From assembly GCA_964459995.1 (NCBI GenBank), contig CAYWOR010000009.1:1-64000 (forward strand): a stretch of 64,000 bases of DNA, given 5' to 3'. The stretch's first letter is position 1; each line of letters starts with the position of its first letter. This DNA is from CAZSHG01 sp964459995 (GTDB lineage: Bacteria > UBP14 > UBA6098). The notes under the pieces are model-generated. The model saw nothing but the letters and a program-made list of their open reading frames with translations, did not search any database and was not told where the DNA came from. Made by a program: the position numbers and the translations under genes. Below are positions 8,219 through 17,300 of the stretch, piece after piece.

Positions 8219-8875
8219 CTATTTTTTTCGTAAGGTCCCCAATGCGCTGATTGCAAAGAGGATAACTGCCGCGGCCACCGCTCCCCAAATCCCGAAATAG
8301 GAGAAGGTCGTTACTATCACACCGGCAATGCATACCCCCGCGAATGCACAGAAAAATGATGGCCAGAATCTCAGGCCGAGAAGGAATGCCGCAAGACTCC
8401 CAGTCCACGCGCCGGTTATCGGCAACGGTATCGCGATGAAAATTATCAAGCCGAGTTCTTCGTATTTTTCGATTGTTCCGCTTCTTCTTCGAGTGCGAGC
8501 AAATAGCCATTCGAAAAAACGGTCGAAAATTGTCAATTTGCGAAGAATCTTTGATACTGGACCTAAAAGAAGAAGAATGAAAGGAATCGGAAGCATATTC
8601 CCAAATACGCATAAAATATAGCTCTTAATTATCGGCATGTCGAAAACGTGCATAGCCACAGGGATTGCGCCGCGAAGCTCGACGATGGGAAGCGTCGCTA
8701 TCAAAATAACCGCCAACTCGCCCGGAATCCCCCTTTCCTCCATCCAAAGTGCAATTTTACCGCCACGAGAGTGGACTTCAACCTCTCCCTCGATGTTTTC
8801 CTGTGCTCCCAGAACGGTTAAGCAGGCCAATAATAATAGAAAAAGCGGTAAATAAATGGCTTTGCGCGAAATCAT
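8219..8875 (-). CDS. Small multidrug-export family membrane protein (COG2426)
   Basis: A 218-residue membrane protein with a signal-like N-terminus and several transmembrane helices. It matches the family annotated as putative small multi-drug export protein: E-R-G-I-P-G-E-L, then LPIVELRGAIPVAM, FGNMLPIPFILLLLG and IPLPITGAWTGSLAAFLLG. These motifs are family hallmarks; actual transport activity of the family is poorly established. The first codon overlaps the stop of the upstream glycosyltransferase gene (ATGA), so the two are translationally coupled. The 91-bp gap downstream contains the promoter of the binding protein/kinase pair. Confidence 0.85.
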   Translation of the reverse strand: MISRKAIYLPLFLLLLACLTVLGAQENIEGEVEVHSRGGKIALWMEERGIPGELAVILIATLPIVELRGAIPVAMHVFDMPIIKSYILCVFGNMLPIPFILLLLGPVSKILRKLTIFDRFFEWLFARTRRRSGTIEKYEELGLIIFIAIPLPITGAWTGSLAAFLLGLRFWPSFFCAFAGVCIAGVIVTTFSYFGIWGAVAAAVILFAISALGTLRKK

Positions 8876-9555
8876 TTGCCTCTCCTCCTGAAAGGATGCG
8901 ACAGCATTATTCCAATAAATCTAAAAGTCTCCGTGAATGGCTTCATCTTGCTTTCATAATCGTTATAAATCGTAGGAACCTGCATATTCGCGAATATCGC
9001 GTTATGACGTGCGGCTTCGAGAATAAGCTCGGTTTCCGCCTGATAGTAATTCGTCCGAAGGTCGAGTTTCTTAAGAATTTCAGTTCTAATAAGCCGATAA
9101 CCACACTGAGAATCCCGTATCTCTGCGCGAGTCCACAATCGAACAAAAAAAGTCGTAGTTAGGTTCGAAAACCTTCGATGAAGAGGCATATCCGAAAGGT
9201 CGCTCAGGCGATTGCCCAGCACAATATCCGCACGGGTTTCCCTCTGCATTTCGACAAATTTCGGCGCAAGCGATGGCGGATGTTGCATATCGGAGTCGAG
9301 GGTCAAAACCGCGTCGAAACTCTTTTCGATTGCATAGGAAAAGCCGGTTTTCAGTGCGGCGCCCTTGCCGAGATTTTGCTCGTGCCGGATAACTAAAACA
9401 TCGGATTCTTCGGCTACTCGTGAAGTCGAATCTCTGGAGCCGTCATCGACAACAAGAATAGAGTCATTATCGAACCCGGCCTTTTTCAGACCCTCGATAA
9501 CCTCCGCGATAGATTCTGCGGCATTATATGCGGGTATCACAGCGAGATTTTTCAT
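8872..9555 (-). CDS. Family 2 glycosyltransferase (dolichyl-phosphate mannosyltransferase-like)
   Basis: A 227-residue GT-A enzyme of the DPM1/undecaprenyl-phosphate sugar transferase type. Visible motifs are VIPAYNAAESI at the N-terminus (nucleotide binding), ILVVDDGSRDST, the G-K-G-A-A-L segment and the metal-binding D-x-D (LTLDSDMQHPP). The segment DSQCGYRL follows, as in polyprenyl-phosphate glycosyltransferases. It lacks the C-terminal membrane helices of larger members. The start was placed at ATG 9555 because family proteins begin just before VIPAYN; an in-frame ATG 11 codons upstream lies 11 bases from the tRNA end. It probably transfers a sugar to a lipid or polyprenyl phosphate; the substrate is unknown. 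Confidence 0.87.
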   Translation of the reverse strand: MKNLAVIPAYNAAESIAEVIEGLKKAGFDNDSILVVDDGSRDSTSRVAEESDVLVIRHEQNLGKGAALKTGFSYAIEKSFDAVLTLDSDMQHPPSLAPKFVEMQRETRADIVLGNRLSDLSDMPLHRRFSNLTTTFFVRLWTRAEIRDSQCGYRLIRTEILKKLDLRTNYYQAETELILEAARHNAIFANMQVPTIYNDYESKMKPFTETFRFIGIMLSHPFRRRGK

Positions 9556-9598
9556 TATAAAAAAAAGCGCCTTCACAACTCGGCGCATTCAAGAAAAA

Positions 9599-9675
9599 TG
9601 GTCGGGGCGACTGGATTCGAACCAGCGACCACTTGGCCCCCATCCAAGTGCGCTACCAGACTGCGCTACGCCCCG
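9599..9675 (-). tRNA. tRNA-Pro (anticodon GGG), CCA encoded
   Basis: Cloverleaf read on the minus strand: acceptor stem CGGGGCG/CGCCCCG, D-arm with GTAGCGCAG, anticodon stem CTTGG/CCAAG closing the loop ATGGGGG (anticodon GGG after the invariant T33), T-loop GGTTCGAATCC, discriminator A and encoded CCA. The length is 77 nt. It lies directly upstream of the glycosyltransferase gene on the same strand and may share its transcript. Confidence 0.95.
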
Positions 9676-9722
9676 ACTGCAATTTCACTCAAGCGCGATT
9701 CTCATCGCCAAAAAGCTACATC

Positions 9723-9750
9723 AATATATTTACATACCCTCGAAGTGCAA
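9723..9750 (-). promoter_or_regulatory. Probable promoter of tRNA-Pro
   Basis: On the minus strand: TTGCAC (9750-9745), 16-bp spacer, TATATT (9728-9723), about 47 bases upstream of the tRNA 5' end. The rest of 9676-9832 holds nothing else clear apart from a weak TTGACT (9775-9780) for the plus-strand gene. Confidence 0.4.
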
Positions 9751-9832
9751 GGATTTTTTTAAATAACTAATAGATTGACTATATTACGATGATAAGCTAA
9801 CTTCTAATGCAAACATATGGAAGGAGTTCATT

Positions 9833-11137
9833 GTGAAGAAAATAGCCTTATCAATGTTTCTCGCGACAATTTCTCTTCTATGCGGGTGGGATAGATATGA
9901 GGGCAATCCTGTCCTCGGGCCGGTTATGCCGTGGGCTTGGATGGCTCTCAGCGACCCAAGTCTTATAGCCCTTCCGGAGGGTGGTTTCTATATGGTTTAT
10001 ACCGCCGCCGGACTCGACACCGCCACAGGAGAGACTTTGACTCGCCCAGGCGCGGCTTGGTCGGATGATGGATTCAGTTGGACGATGTCCGAATGGACAG
10101 TCATCTCAAGCGGAATCCCCGGAAGCTGGGATTCAGCGGCTGTTGAAACTCCGGCAATTGTCCCCGACGGCGACTCCATTCTATTATATTACGCCGGCGA
10201 GCGCGCCCATGGCGGCGGTCAGCTCGCAATAGGGTTAGCTGTCTCCTACGACTCCGGACTCAGTTACGAACGTGTAGGGGACGGCCCAATAATCACAAAA
10301 GACACTTCGCGATGGGAGGAATTTCGCTCGATAGAATCCCCGACGGTAATCCGAATGGGCGATTCACTCATAATGTGGTTCAATGGCCAGTCACTGGAAT
10401 GGAAAATCAATGTCTGCAGGGCGGCATCCTTCGACGGCGTGAATTGGTTCCGGCACCATGATAATCCGGTTCTTCAAACTGGCGGCACGGGCGAGTTCGA
10501 CGAGTGGGGGGTATATGCCCCCTGTGTCCGAGCGGTCGGGGACTCATTAATTATGATATACAACGGTTTCATGATGGGCACGACTACCTATCTTTTCGAT
10601 TCAACCTTTCTCGGATATGCCGTCAGCAACGATAAGGGAGTAACATGGACGAAATCACCGGAAAATCCCATCCTTGGTCCCGGCCTAATTAGCGAATGGG
10701 ATCATACAGGCCCAAAAACCCCCACCTTCGACATTCAACATGGCGAATTAGTCGGATGCTACTGGAATGGTTACGATGGCAGATTGGGGATTTTCACTCA
10801 TTCGATTGCCTCGGTAGAAGATTGTCAAACGCCCCCCGAATTCTTTTCCATCCACACATACCCCAACCCCTTCAATTCCTCGATTCGGATAACAATTAAG
10901 GGCAAATTTAAATCACCCCCGCGAATCGAGATCTATGACATCGCAGGGCGTCAGCTATCGGAATTCGCCGAAACCATAAAAGCACGAAGTGCTACTCCTG
11001 AGAGGGGCATTGACGCCTCTTCCACTGAACAAGAATATGTATGGCACCCCAACGAGACCCTTCCCTCCGGGATCTATCTCATCAGAATTTTAATGACTGA
11101 CCGGTCAGTTACTAAACGACTGGTATATCTAAGATAA
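9833..11137 (+). CDS. Secreted GH43/GH32-like beta-propeller protein with type IX sorting domain
   Basis: A 434-residue protein with an N-terminal signal peptide (about 1-18) and repeated five-bladed propeller motifs of the GH43/GH32/GH130 superfamily. These are D-P-S-L-I and Y-M-V-Y-T-A early, AAWSDDGFSWT, LLYYAGER, AVSYDSGLSYERV and SNDKGVTWTKS, with an acidic residue near each blade. It could be a glycosidase or only a propeller carbohydrate binder, because the catalytic triad cannot be fixed by eye. The C-terminus is a sorting domain (TYPNPFNSS, ending TKRLVYLR), so it is predicted to be exported to the surface. The GTG start follows GGAAGGAG at six bases. A palindromic segment is translated within the sorting domain (10981-11020). 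Confidence 0.8.
   Translation: MKKIALSMFLATISLLCGWDRYEGNPVLGPVMPWAWMALSDPSLIALPEGGFYMVYTAAGLDTATGETLTRPGAAWSDDGFSWTMSEWTVISSGIPGSWDSAAVETPAIVPDGDSILLYYAGERAHGGGQLAIGLAVSYDSGLSYERVGDGPIITKDTSRWEEFRSIESPTVIRMGDSLIMWFNGQSLEWKINVCRAASFDGVNWFRHHDNPVLQTGGTGEFDEWGVYAPCVRAVGDSLIMIYNGFMMGTTTYLFDSTFLGYAVSNDKGVTWTKSPENPILGPGLISEWDHTGPKTPTFDIQHGELVGCYWNGYDGRLGIFTHSIASVEDCQTPPEFFSIHTYPNPFNSSIRITIKGKFKSPPRIEIYDIAGRQLSEFAETIKARSATPERGIDASSTEQEYVWHPNETLPSGIYLIRILMTDRSVTKRLVYLR
10981..11020. repeat. Palindromic insertion in the sorting domain of the propeller gene
   Basis: Two hairpins in tandem: AGCAC-GAA-GTGCT (10981-10993) and AGAGG...CCTCT (11001-11020). The reading frame gives KARSATPERGIDASS in the loop preceding EYVWHP. 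This is the same loop that holds the unrelated 373-444 repeat in the amidase. Confidence 0.5.
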
Positions 11138-11193
11138 TCGCAAAGAGGCATTTCTCATCTCAACGGTCATATTTTCCCCGAATTTTTTCGCTC

Positions 11194-11216
11194 ATCCCGC
11201 ATGGGATTTCATTTTT
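11194..11216 (+). terminator. Weak hairpin with T-rich tail after the propeller gene
   Basis: ATCCC-GCAT-GGGAT (11194-11207) followed by a T-rich stretch (TTCATTTTTT). The stem is only five base pairs. It lies about 57 bases past the stop at 11137. Confidence 0.35.
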
Positions 11217-11272
11217 TATCTTCGTCATAGCGAGAGAAAGTGCAAAAAAAAACACGCCAATTTCCTTTTGGC

Positions 11273-11300
11273 TTGACTTCTGTTTATAAATTCGTATTAA
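11273..11300 (+). promoter_or_regulatory. Probable promoter of the YHS-tailed TonB receptor
   Basis: TTGACT (11273-11278), 16-bp spacer, TATTAA (11295-11300). The predicted transcription start is about 22 bases before the ATG at 11330, which has AGGAG five bases upstream. Confidence 0.42.
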
Positions 11301-11329
11301 ACTACTTGAATACCAGAATAGGAGCCAAA

Positions 11330-14113
11330 ATGAATAAACAAATGTTAAACTCGATTCTTACAATAATAGCCGCCCTGCTTGTTCTTTCGAACATCCACGC
11401 GGCACCTATCTCCGGAAAAGTGGTCGATTCTAAAACAAACGAGAATATCCCCGGTGCGCATATCAAGCTTATCGAAGGCACAACCGGAGCCGTAACAAAC
11501 CTTCAGGGCGAATTCTCTCTCGAAATCGGCGGACAGAGCCTTCCCGTGCGAATCCTCGTTACCCATATCTCCTTCGAGCCGGATACATTCCTGATTACTT
11601 CGGCGACAGGAAACCAAATCTCCCTTCGCACAGGAGCGATTATGGGCGGCGAGGTCGTCGTCGAGGAGGTGGCCTCCGGAAGCGGAAGGAATATCGACGG
11701 CGATTTTGTCGGAAATGTCGATATCATCGAAAGGCGCGATGCCGGAGCTGTTGTTTTGGGCGATTTACTTCAGGGATTAATCGGTGCGAATATTCAGGTT
11801 TGCTGTGCTCTCGATTCCCGCGCAGAGCTTCGTCTTCTCGGCCTACCCGGAGGATACACAGAAATCACCCTCGACGGTATCCCCGAAATCGGCGGGCTCG
11901 CAGGCAACTATCGTCTCTATTCATATCCGGCGATAGGCATCAGCCGAATGGAGGTCAAAAAGGGTGCATCCTCGGCATACAGCCAAGCTAAAGCCCTCGG
12001 CGGTCATCTCGATATCCAAACCCGAGAACCAAACGGCGAAATACCCGAAGGTTCCATCGCCGCCTATTACCGCTCTGTTGGTGGAAATCAGCTTCAGGGC
12101 GAACTTGCCACAAAAATCGGCGGAATCGGCGTAGCATCAGCTTTCGATATGGCCTCAGCTTCGGCTTTCGACCGCGACGGCGACGGCTGGTCGGAATCGC
12201 CGAAAAATGAGCGCTCTTTCGGACGTGTCCGGTTGTCTTTGGGTAATAGTCATTCCTACGGCGGCAATGTCACGGGGCTGTTTATCCGCGAAAACCGCCT
12301 TGGCGGAATGATTGGATTCGACCGCGAGGTTTTCGGCGACGGCATTCATTGGATTCGCTCGGTCATAACACAGCGCTACGAGGGAAGTTTCGATTTCTCG
12401 ATGCCCCTCGCCACAGGCAAAATGTCGCTATCGGGAACAGTTGCGGATGTAGATCTCGATCAGATTGTCGGAGATGGTCATACTATCGTCAATGAAAGCG
12501 GATATGCTCTTCGCGGAAGATGGAATCGAGATATCCTCGCCACAAAGTTCTCCATAGGCGCAGAATACCGAGCGGAGACCATCGAAGACACTTCCCCCGG
12601 CAACGAGGGCAGGCTCGATAGCGAAGACGACCGAATCTCGTTCATCGCCGAGGACGAATTCTATCCAGCAATCCCACTAACTGTGAAAGCTGGTCTTCGC
12701 CTCGACAGCGATTCGAAACGCACCGAAAGTCGCGAATGGAACCTTTTCCCAAGGCTATCTCTTAAATGGGATATCTCCAGCGAGTTGATAATGCTTGCCT
12801 CCTACGGAAGCGGCGGAAGATTTCGCCCTTCCGTCCAAGACCTTATGGAAGGATACGATCAATCGATCTCGGTTATCGTGCCGGCAGAGCTTCAAAACGA
12901 AAGAGGCTATGCCGCTACAATCGGCTCCGAATGGCGCAAACTCTTTGGCACAAATATCCTCACGATTGCCGGCGGCGGCTCTTATTCAAGTATCTCGCGA
13001 AGAATCGTGCCGATCTCCGACGAAAGCGGCGCTCTTACCTATATTAATGCCGACGGCCCAACCGAGGTCTCATCAATTCACCTTCAGGGATCGATGGACT
13101 GGGCGCGAGGGATAACCCTTCAGGCGGGAAGCGAACTTACAAAATCGCAAACCGAACTGCTCGGCGTTCGTTCGACTCTGCCTTTTACGCCTGAGTGGCG
13201 AGGTTTCGCAAAATTCGTTTGGAAAGACATCGCAGGCATTGACGGTCTCAAAATTTGGACGAACTCGACACTCTTCGGCCCGCAGGATCTGCCGGAAAAC
13301 TCCTTCGGCGTCTCACGCTCGAATTCCTTCTCCATCCACGACATAGCCGCGACATTCCGAACAGGCCCAATCTCTTTCACCTTCGGGATTTGGAATATCT
13401 TCGACGAAATCCAATCCATTTCGCCCCTTCAGGGCACCGCAGACCCATTCGCATCGGGCGTTTCAACCGAACTCGTTTACGGTCCGCTGGTTGGGAGAAA
13501 TTATATGGCCAGTGTGGTTTATCATTTCGGCCTTCCCGGCAATGTTCTTATGGGCGCGGGTTACGGCGGTTTAGTAGAGAAAGCCGGAAACTCTTATACA
13601 GAAACCGATGATACCGATCACGAAGGACATGCCCACACAGCAGAATCTGCCCGAAGCAGGCCATCTTCACCCGCAGACCATGTCCACGGCGAATCCTGCG
13701 ATCACGGCCATTCCGAAACCGCACCTGTTCCTCAAAGCACCGTCATCGAGGCCAATGTCTGGCTAATCGACGGCGAGGGCAAGCATTTCACCTGCCCGGC
13801 CACAGGCAATTCCGGCATCGTGAACGATAAAACCCCCTTCACGATGCTCGGCAATAAGAGATATTACCATTGTTGCCCGTCATGCAAAGGGGAAGACAAG
13901 CTCAAAGCCTCCCTGAGACGCGGTTTTGTTGTTCCGGGAAATATCATCGAACAGAATGGCGACGGACTTAGCTATCTTTGTCCCGTGATGGGCAAAAAAG
14001 GCATCGTTACAGCGAACACGACCTATTCGGATTACGACGGCAAGCGCTACTTTTTCTGCTGTCCGCCCTGCAAAACAGATTTCGAAAAATCGCCGTCGAG
14101 TTTCGCAAATTGA
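11330..14113 (+). CDS. TonB-dependent receptor with His-rich linker and two C-terminal YHS-like metal-binding domains
   Basis: A 927-residue outer-membrane receptor. It has a signal peptide (about 1-24), a carboxypeptidase-regulatory-like domain (about 27-105, with ISGKVVDSKTNENIPGAHIK), a plug (about 120-235, LLGLPGGYTEITLDGIPEIG) and a beta-barrel to about 735 ending near SVVYHFG. After the barrel comes a tail rarely seen on such receptors. A linker rich in His/Asp/Glu (about 757-800, with DHVHGESCDHGHS) leads to two modules of the YHS/TRASH type: CPATG...YYHCCPSC (about 815-860) and CPVMG...YFFCCPPCKTDF (about 880-927). Following barrel topology, the tail should face the periplasm. It probably imports a chelated metal or senses it there. 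The start at 11330 was chosen for its AGGAG; the longer upstream frame lacks one. Confidence 0.88.
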   Translation: MNKQMLNSILTIIAALLVLSNIHAAPISGKVVDSKTNENIPGAHIKLIEGTTGAVTNLQGEFSLEIGGQSLPVRILVTHISFEPDTFLITSATGNQISLRTGAIMGGEVVVEEVASGSGRNIDGDFVGNVDIIERRDAGAVVLGDLLQGLIGANIQVCCALDSRAELRLLGLPGGYTEITLDGIPEIGGLAGNYRLYSYPAIGISRMEVKKGASSAYSQAKALGGHLDIQTREPNGEIPEGSIAAYYRSVGGNQLQGELATKIGGIGVASAFDMASASAFDRDGDGWSESPKNERSFGRVRLSLGNSHSYGGNVTGLFIRENRLGGMIGFDREVFGDGIHWIRSVITQRYEGSFDFSMPLATGKMSLSGTVADVDLDQIVGDGHTIVNESGYALRGRWNRDILATKFSIGAEYRAETIEDTSPGNEGRLDSEDDRISFIAEDEFYPAIPLTVKAGLRLDSDSKRTESREWNLFPRLSLKWDISSELIMLASYGSGGRFRPSVQDLMEGYDQSISVIVPAELQNERGYAATIGSEWRKLFGTNILTIAGGGSYSSISRRIVPISDESGALTYINADGPTEVSSIHLQGSMDWARGITLQAGSELTKSQTELLGVRSTLPFTPEWRGFAKFVWKDIAGIDGLKIWTNSTLFGPQDLPENSFGVSRSNSFSIHDIAATFRTGPISFTFGIWNIFDEIQSISPLQGTADPFASGVSTELVYGPLVGRNYMASVVYHFGLPGNVLMGAGYGGLVEKAGNSYTETDDTDHEGHAHTAESARSRPSSPADHVHGESCDHGHSETAPVPQSTVIEANVWLIDGEGKHFTCPATGNSGIVNDKTPFTMLGNKRYYHCCPSCKGEDKLKASLRRGFVVPGNIIEQNGDGLSYLCPVMGKKGIVTANTTYSDYDGKRYFFCCPPCKTDFEKSPSSFAN

Positions 14114-14203
14114 GTCGATAACTTGTATTATCGCCAGTCATAATACGCTATGCCTTTGAAATATAACCGATTATGCGATAACAAAAAAAGTGAATTTTTG
14201 CCC

Positions 14204-14231
14204 TTGAAAAAATAGCGAACATGCGTATAAT
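14204..14231 (+). promoter_or_regulatory. Sigma70-type promoter of the clostripain-like protease
   Basis: TTGAAA (14204-14209), 16-bp spacer, consensus TATAAT (14226-14231). The transcription start near 14238 leaves a leader of about 73 bases before the ATG at 14311. Confidence 0.65.
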
Positions 14232-14247
14232 CTAATTAAGATACTTT

Positions 14248-14310
14248 AGGAGGAACATGAGGAAGTAGCAAGTGGTTTGAAGTTGTTCAACTTACGAATT
14301 GGAGACCACT
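14248..14310 (+). promoter_or_regulatory. Structured leader with a three-codon mini-ORF ahead of the protease gene
   Basis: An AGGAGG (14248-14253) precedes ATG AGG AAG TAG (14257-14268), a possible Met-Arg-Lys mini-ORF. Then AGTGGT (14271-14276) can pair with ACCACT (14305-14310), directly before the protease ATG. This encloses an AAGTT/AACTT hairpin (14280-14293) and the gene's own GGAG (14301-14304). Pairing would hold the ribosome-binding site in a structured arm. Regulation by this structure is inference. Confidence 0.4.
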
Positions 14311-17300
14311 ATGCTTCGCCAAATATTCGCCGCCCTGTTAGCGTTAATCTTGTCATTGCTTTTGCCCTTTAATACCATCGCCGCGGAATGGACTGTCATG
14401 GTCTATATCGGAGCCGATAATAATCTTTCCGGTTATGTTAACGGTGATGTTGATGAGATGGAACGCGCAGGCTCGACCTCCGAGGTTAATATCATTTGTC
14501 AGATCGACGGAAAAGCCTCCTATGGCGGCTACAATGACTACCTCGGCACTTGGTCAACCGTCCGAAGATACCGCATTCAATCCGGCAATTCATCCAACAA
14601 CCGTATCGATGCCGGGTTTATTGCCGACCTTGGAGACCTTAACTCCGAGAATCCCAATGTTCTTCGCGATTTCGCCATTTGGGCGATCGATAATTACCCC
14701 GCCGAAAGGTATATGCTCGTCCTTTGGAACCACGGTGGGGGATGGGCGAGACCTTCGCCGGAACCATTCAAAGCAATCATTTGGGACGACACCAACGGCG
14801 ATGGCTCCGGAATCGGCTTCTCCAACGGCGAATACGCGAACATGATGTCCCAAATCTGCGATCACCTCGGCAAAACGATAAATGTCGTCGGATTCGATGC
14901 ATGTATCGTCGGAATGCTCGAAATCGAATACGAGACAATGGGGTATGCCGATTATCTTGTCCATTCCGAAGCGAATGTCCCGGGGCAGGGCTGGGACTAT
15001 GATTTCTTAGTGTCTTTGACAGCTAATCCATACTGCACAGAAGAGGAACTTATCAACTGGATTATCGATGAATACGCTACATACTACACAAGTAGCAGTG
15101 TTACGATGTCCGGAGTCCGTCTCGACCATGACCACAACGATTACCAAATGGCCATAGCCGATTTCGCCAGAGAGCTTATTCTCGCCGGAGGTAAAAGCAA
15201 CACAAACGTTACAAACGCTATCACCGCCGCCCGGGACTGGGGAAGTAATCTCGTCGATGTTTACGATTTCGCGGATGAAATCGACAGCAGAAACATCGGC
15301 GGAGCGGGTTCAGCAGTCGATCTCGCGGCTCAAGCGCTAAAAGCCGCTCAAGGCTATCCAATCCCCGCACCCGGTAAACCCCTCGTCCGAAGCCATCAGA
15401 ACGGCTATAGCGGAGCCGCAGGAATTATGGGCTATATTCCAACCGGCACTGCATCAAGCTCATGGAGCAACCTCGACATCACCGAATGCAACATCTGGTC
15501 GGAATTCATTAACAGCTCCACAAGCCTGCCCGCCGTGAAACTCGCCTATTGGGGAAATACCGGAGGGAAATTTATCGAGACCGGAAGCACAGTAAACCTC
15601 TATGTCAACGCACGCAATCTCGGCTCCGGAACCGCAACAAGCGTGTCCGCGACACTATCCAGCTGGCATCCAGCTGTAACGATAATCGGCAATACATCGA
15701 CCTTCGCGAATATTTCCGCGGGAGCCGTTGTTACAGCTGGAGTTCCTTTTCAGGTTTATATTTCACCCGCTGTGGGCGAGAGTGTTTTCGTCCCCTTCGA
15801 GTTAACATTCAACACGGGTAAAAAGGCTAAATTCGTGCTAACAGCTCTCGGCGAGGTCAATTATCCACCCGAAACCGCGGTTCTAATTGGCCCGTATAAC
15901 TACGCCAGATGGCAACACGGGATGCCCACTTTAACATGGGCAGTCCCGAACGATCCCGATGGCGATAATCTTCATTTCGAGGTTCAATGGGCGAATAACC
16001 CGAATTTCACATCGGCTATTACAATCGACAGCGAAAGCAACTCCACGGGTTTCGGCCCGATTGTCCCCCGGCTTGCCGGCACCGGAAACTGTAATTATAC
16101 AGTTAACAGCCAGGGCGAAGGCGCGATGACGAACGGTGCAACATATTGGTGGCGTGTTCGCGCCAAAGACAGCTTCCATTCCGGCCCATGGTCTTTGCCG
16201 CGAAGCATCACAATCGATAACGGTCTGACCACCTATGACTGGCACCAAACCACCGACGCCCAGTTCCTCGTCTCCGACATCACCGACCTTGGCGTCGAGG
16301 ACAATTCTGTCTTCCTTCAGGGTGCGGTAACACTCATCGACGACGATATGGAATATGCCTCCGAATCTGAAGCATGGGCTGTCTGGAACACTTACGACGG
16401 CGGCTCAAACATCGAGATAACCCTCGAAGACCGCCGGCAGGTCTCCGGAACTTACAGTCTTCGCGTTCGTGATAGAAACACCTCGGCCTATGCCGGCGCA
16501 TGGCAGACCTTCGAGCCTATCACAAAAGGAACTATGCGTTGTTACGCGAAAATATTCGGGCCGTCTTCAGGCGATGCGATGGAATTCATCGGCCTTCATA
16601 CTGGCTCTGCATATACAAGCTCTTTCACAACAGGCCTCGTTGTTTATGGCAAAGCCGATACCCTTAAATTCTGGGACGGAACAGGCAGAGTTGTTCACAC
16701 TTCGATGGATTCCCTCTGGCACCTCTACGAAATCGAATTCGATCTCGAGGCCAACACATCGGTTTTATATGTTGACGGCGTATGGCGAGGTTCATGGAGC
16801 GCAGGGGGTCTTTCGCAAATCACAATGTTCTCGGTTGGAACAAAACTCCTCGGCAACTCCATTCAGGGTACAGCCTATTGGGACGATTTTCTCCTAATCT
16901 CCAATCAGGACGCCGATAGCGGAGTTATAACCGGTCAACCCGTAGCACACAGCTGGCATCCTACTGGAACCGATAATTGGGGCCATGTTAAATGGACACA
17001 AAACGTTGGTGACTCGATAAAAGTTACGGTTCTCTCAAAATCCGGTTCGGGGCCTTGGAGTGTATTTTCGTCCGCTTTCACCATGGGGACATCCGGCGAA
17101 ATCGACATCTCCCCGCTTGGCACGGTAGATTCGGTTAGAGTCAAGGCGACGCTCTACCGTCGCGAAGGCCACGACATGCCTGTTCTCTATGATTGGACTA
17201 TCGATTGGAACGAGGGTTCTGTTTTTGCAGAGGAATCGATCAACAAACCAACAGGTTTCGAGCTTTATTCGAATTGGCCGAACCCCTTCAATCCGGTAAC

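Noticed and set aside
11240..11329. 30-codon N-terminal extension of the YHS-tailed receptor
   Set aside because: It covers the promoter and lacks a ribosome-binding site; ATG 11330 has AGGAG and is followed directly by a signal peptide.
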